A stretch of DNA of 5,913 nucleotides. Source: Acidobacteriota bacterium (GTDB lineage: Bacteria; Acidobacteriota; UBA6911; RPQK01; DATIPO01). Shown here piece after piece: positions 5,823 to 5,913 of the stretch; positions within the stretch are counted from its first letter, which is position 1, and every line of letters starts with the position of its first letter. The stretch lies in the NCBI GenBank assembly GCA_028277865.1, contig JANQFM010000175.1:1-5913 (forward strand), read 5' to 3'. A model generated the notes under the pieces. That model saw nothing but the letters and a program-made list of their open reading frames with translations, searched no databases and was not told the origin of the DNA. The position numbers and the translations under genes are program-made.

Positions 5823-5854
5823 GGGCCGCCGCCGGGCCTGCCCCGGCGGAGCCC
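5823..5854. repeat. GC-rich hairpin downstream of the ATPase gene
   Basis: The arms CCGCCGGG (5829-5836) and CCCGGCGG (5842-5849) pair perfectly over 8 bp around a 5-base loop. Outer GGGC (5823-5826) and GCCC (5851-5854) can extend the stem across a small bulge. No T-tract follows on the plus strand, so it is not a canonical intrinsic terminator. It may still stabilise the 3' end or belong to a dispersed repeat. No gene is supported from 5659 to 5913. Confidence 0.5.
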
Positions 5855-5913
5855 ACGACTGGAAAGCTAGAATCGGTGGAACCAAAGAATAGCGCACCCC
5901 CTCCCCTCCTTCG

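Noticed and set aside
5649..5870. Small plus-strand gene of 73 codons after the ATPase
   Set aside because: GTG start overlapping the ATPase end, no ribosome binding site evident, and its sequence is made from octamer repeats and the GC-rich hairpin.

Overview
The window holds four protein-coding genes in moderately GC-rich DNA. Two are on the minus strand: lysS, followed downstream by a PilZ-domain protein. Two are on the plus strand: a SAM-dependent methyltransferase and an AAA_14/DUF4143 ATPase. The intergenic spaces carry several kinds of short tandem repeat (a GACCTTG heptamer array, CACAGAGA-type octamers and CGCAAAGT-type octamers) and a 168-bp imperfect palindrome. This intergenic style, with the LysRS variant and the PilZ protein, suggests an environmental Gram-negative bacterium, perhaps Acidobacteriota or a PVC-like lineage. 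That placement is a low-confidence inference; no taxonomic marker such as rRNA is present.

Layout from left to right. Positions 1-168 form an imperfect palindrome with perfect 16-bp ends. Its right end supplies the stop codon of the PilZ gene (165-1670, minus). The 239-bp gap between that gene and lysS (1910-3400, minus) is mostly repeats: 10.4 copies of a 7-mer, a small hairpin, and a degenerate inverted run of the same 7-mer. lysS is divergent from the methyltransferase gene (3532-4326, plus) across a 131-bp intergenic region with a clear Shine-Dalgarno for each gene. A 171-bp spacer with octamer repeats leads to the ATPase (4498-5658, plus). That gene has a well-spaced promoter and an inverted repeat ending one base before its ATG. 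The last 255 bases hold no convincing gene, only octamer repeats and a GC-rich hairpin.

The most interesting object is the PilZ protein. It has a YcgR-like N-terminal domain and a PilZ domain with intact c-di-GMP-binding motifs. A third region of about 245 residues aligns by eye with the core of IS256/Mutator-family transposases, but all three DDE catalytic positions appear replaced (A, G and Q). This looks like a domesticated, catalytically dead transposase core fused to a c-di-GMP receptor. I do not recognise this architecture as a described family. Apart from lysS, no gene here has a pathway that links it to its neighbours, so no joint function for the window can be claimed.
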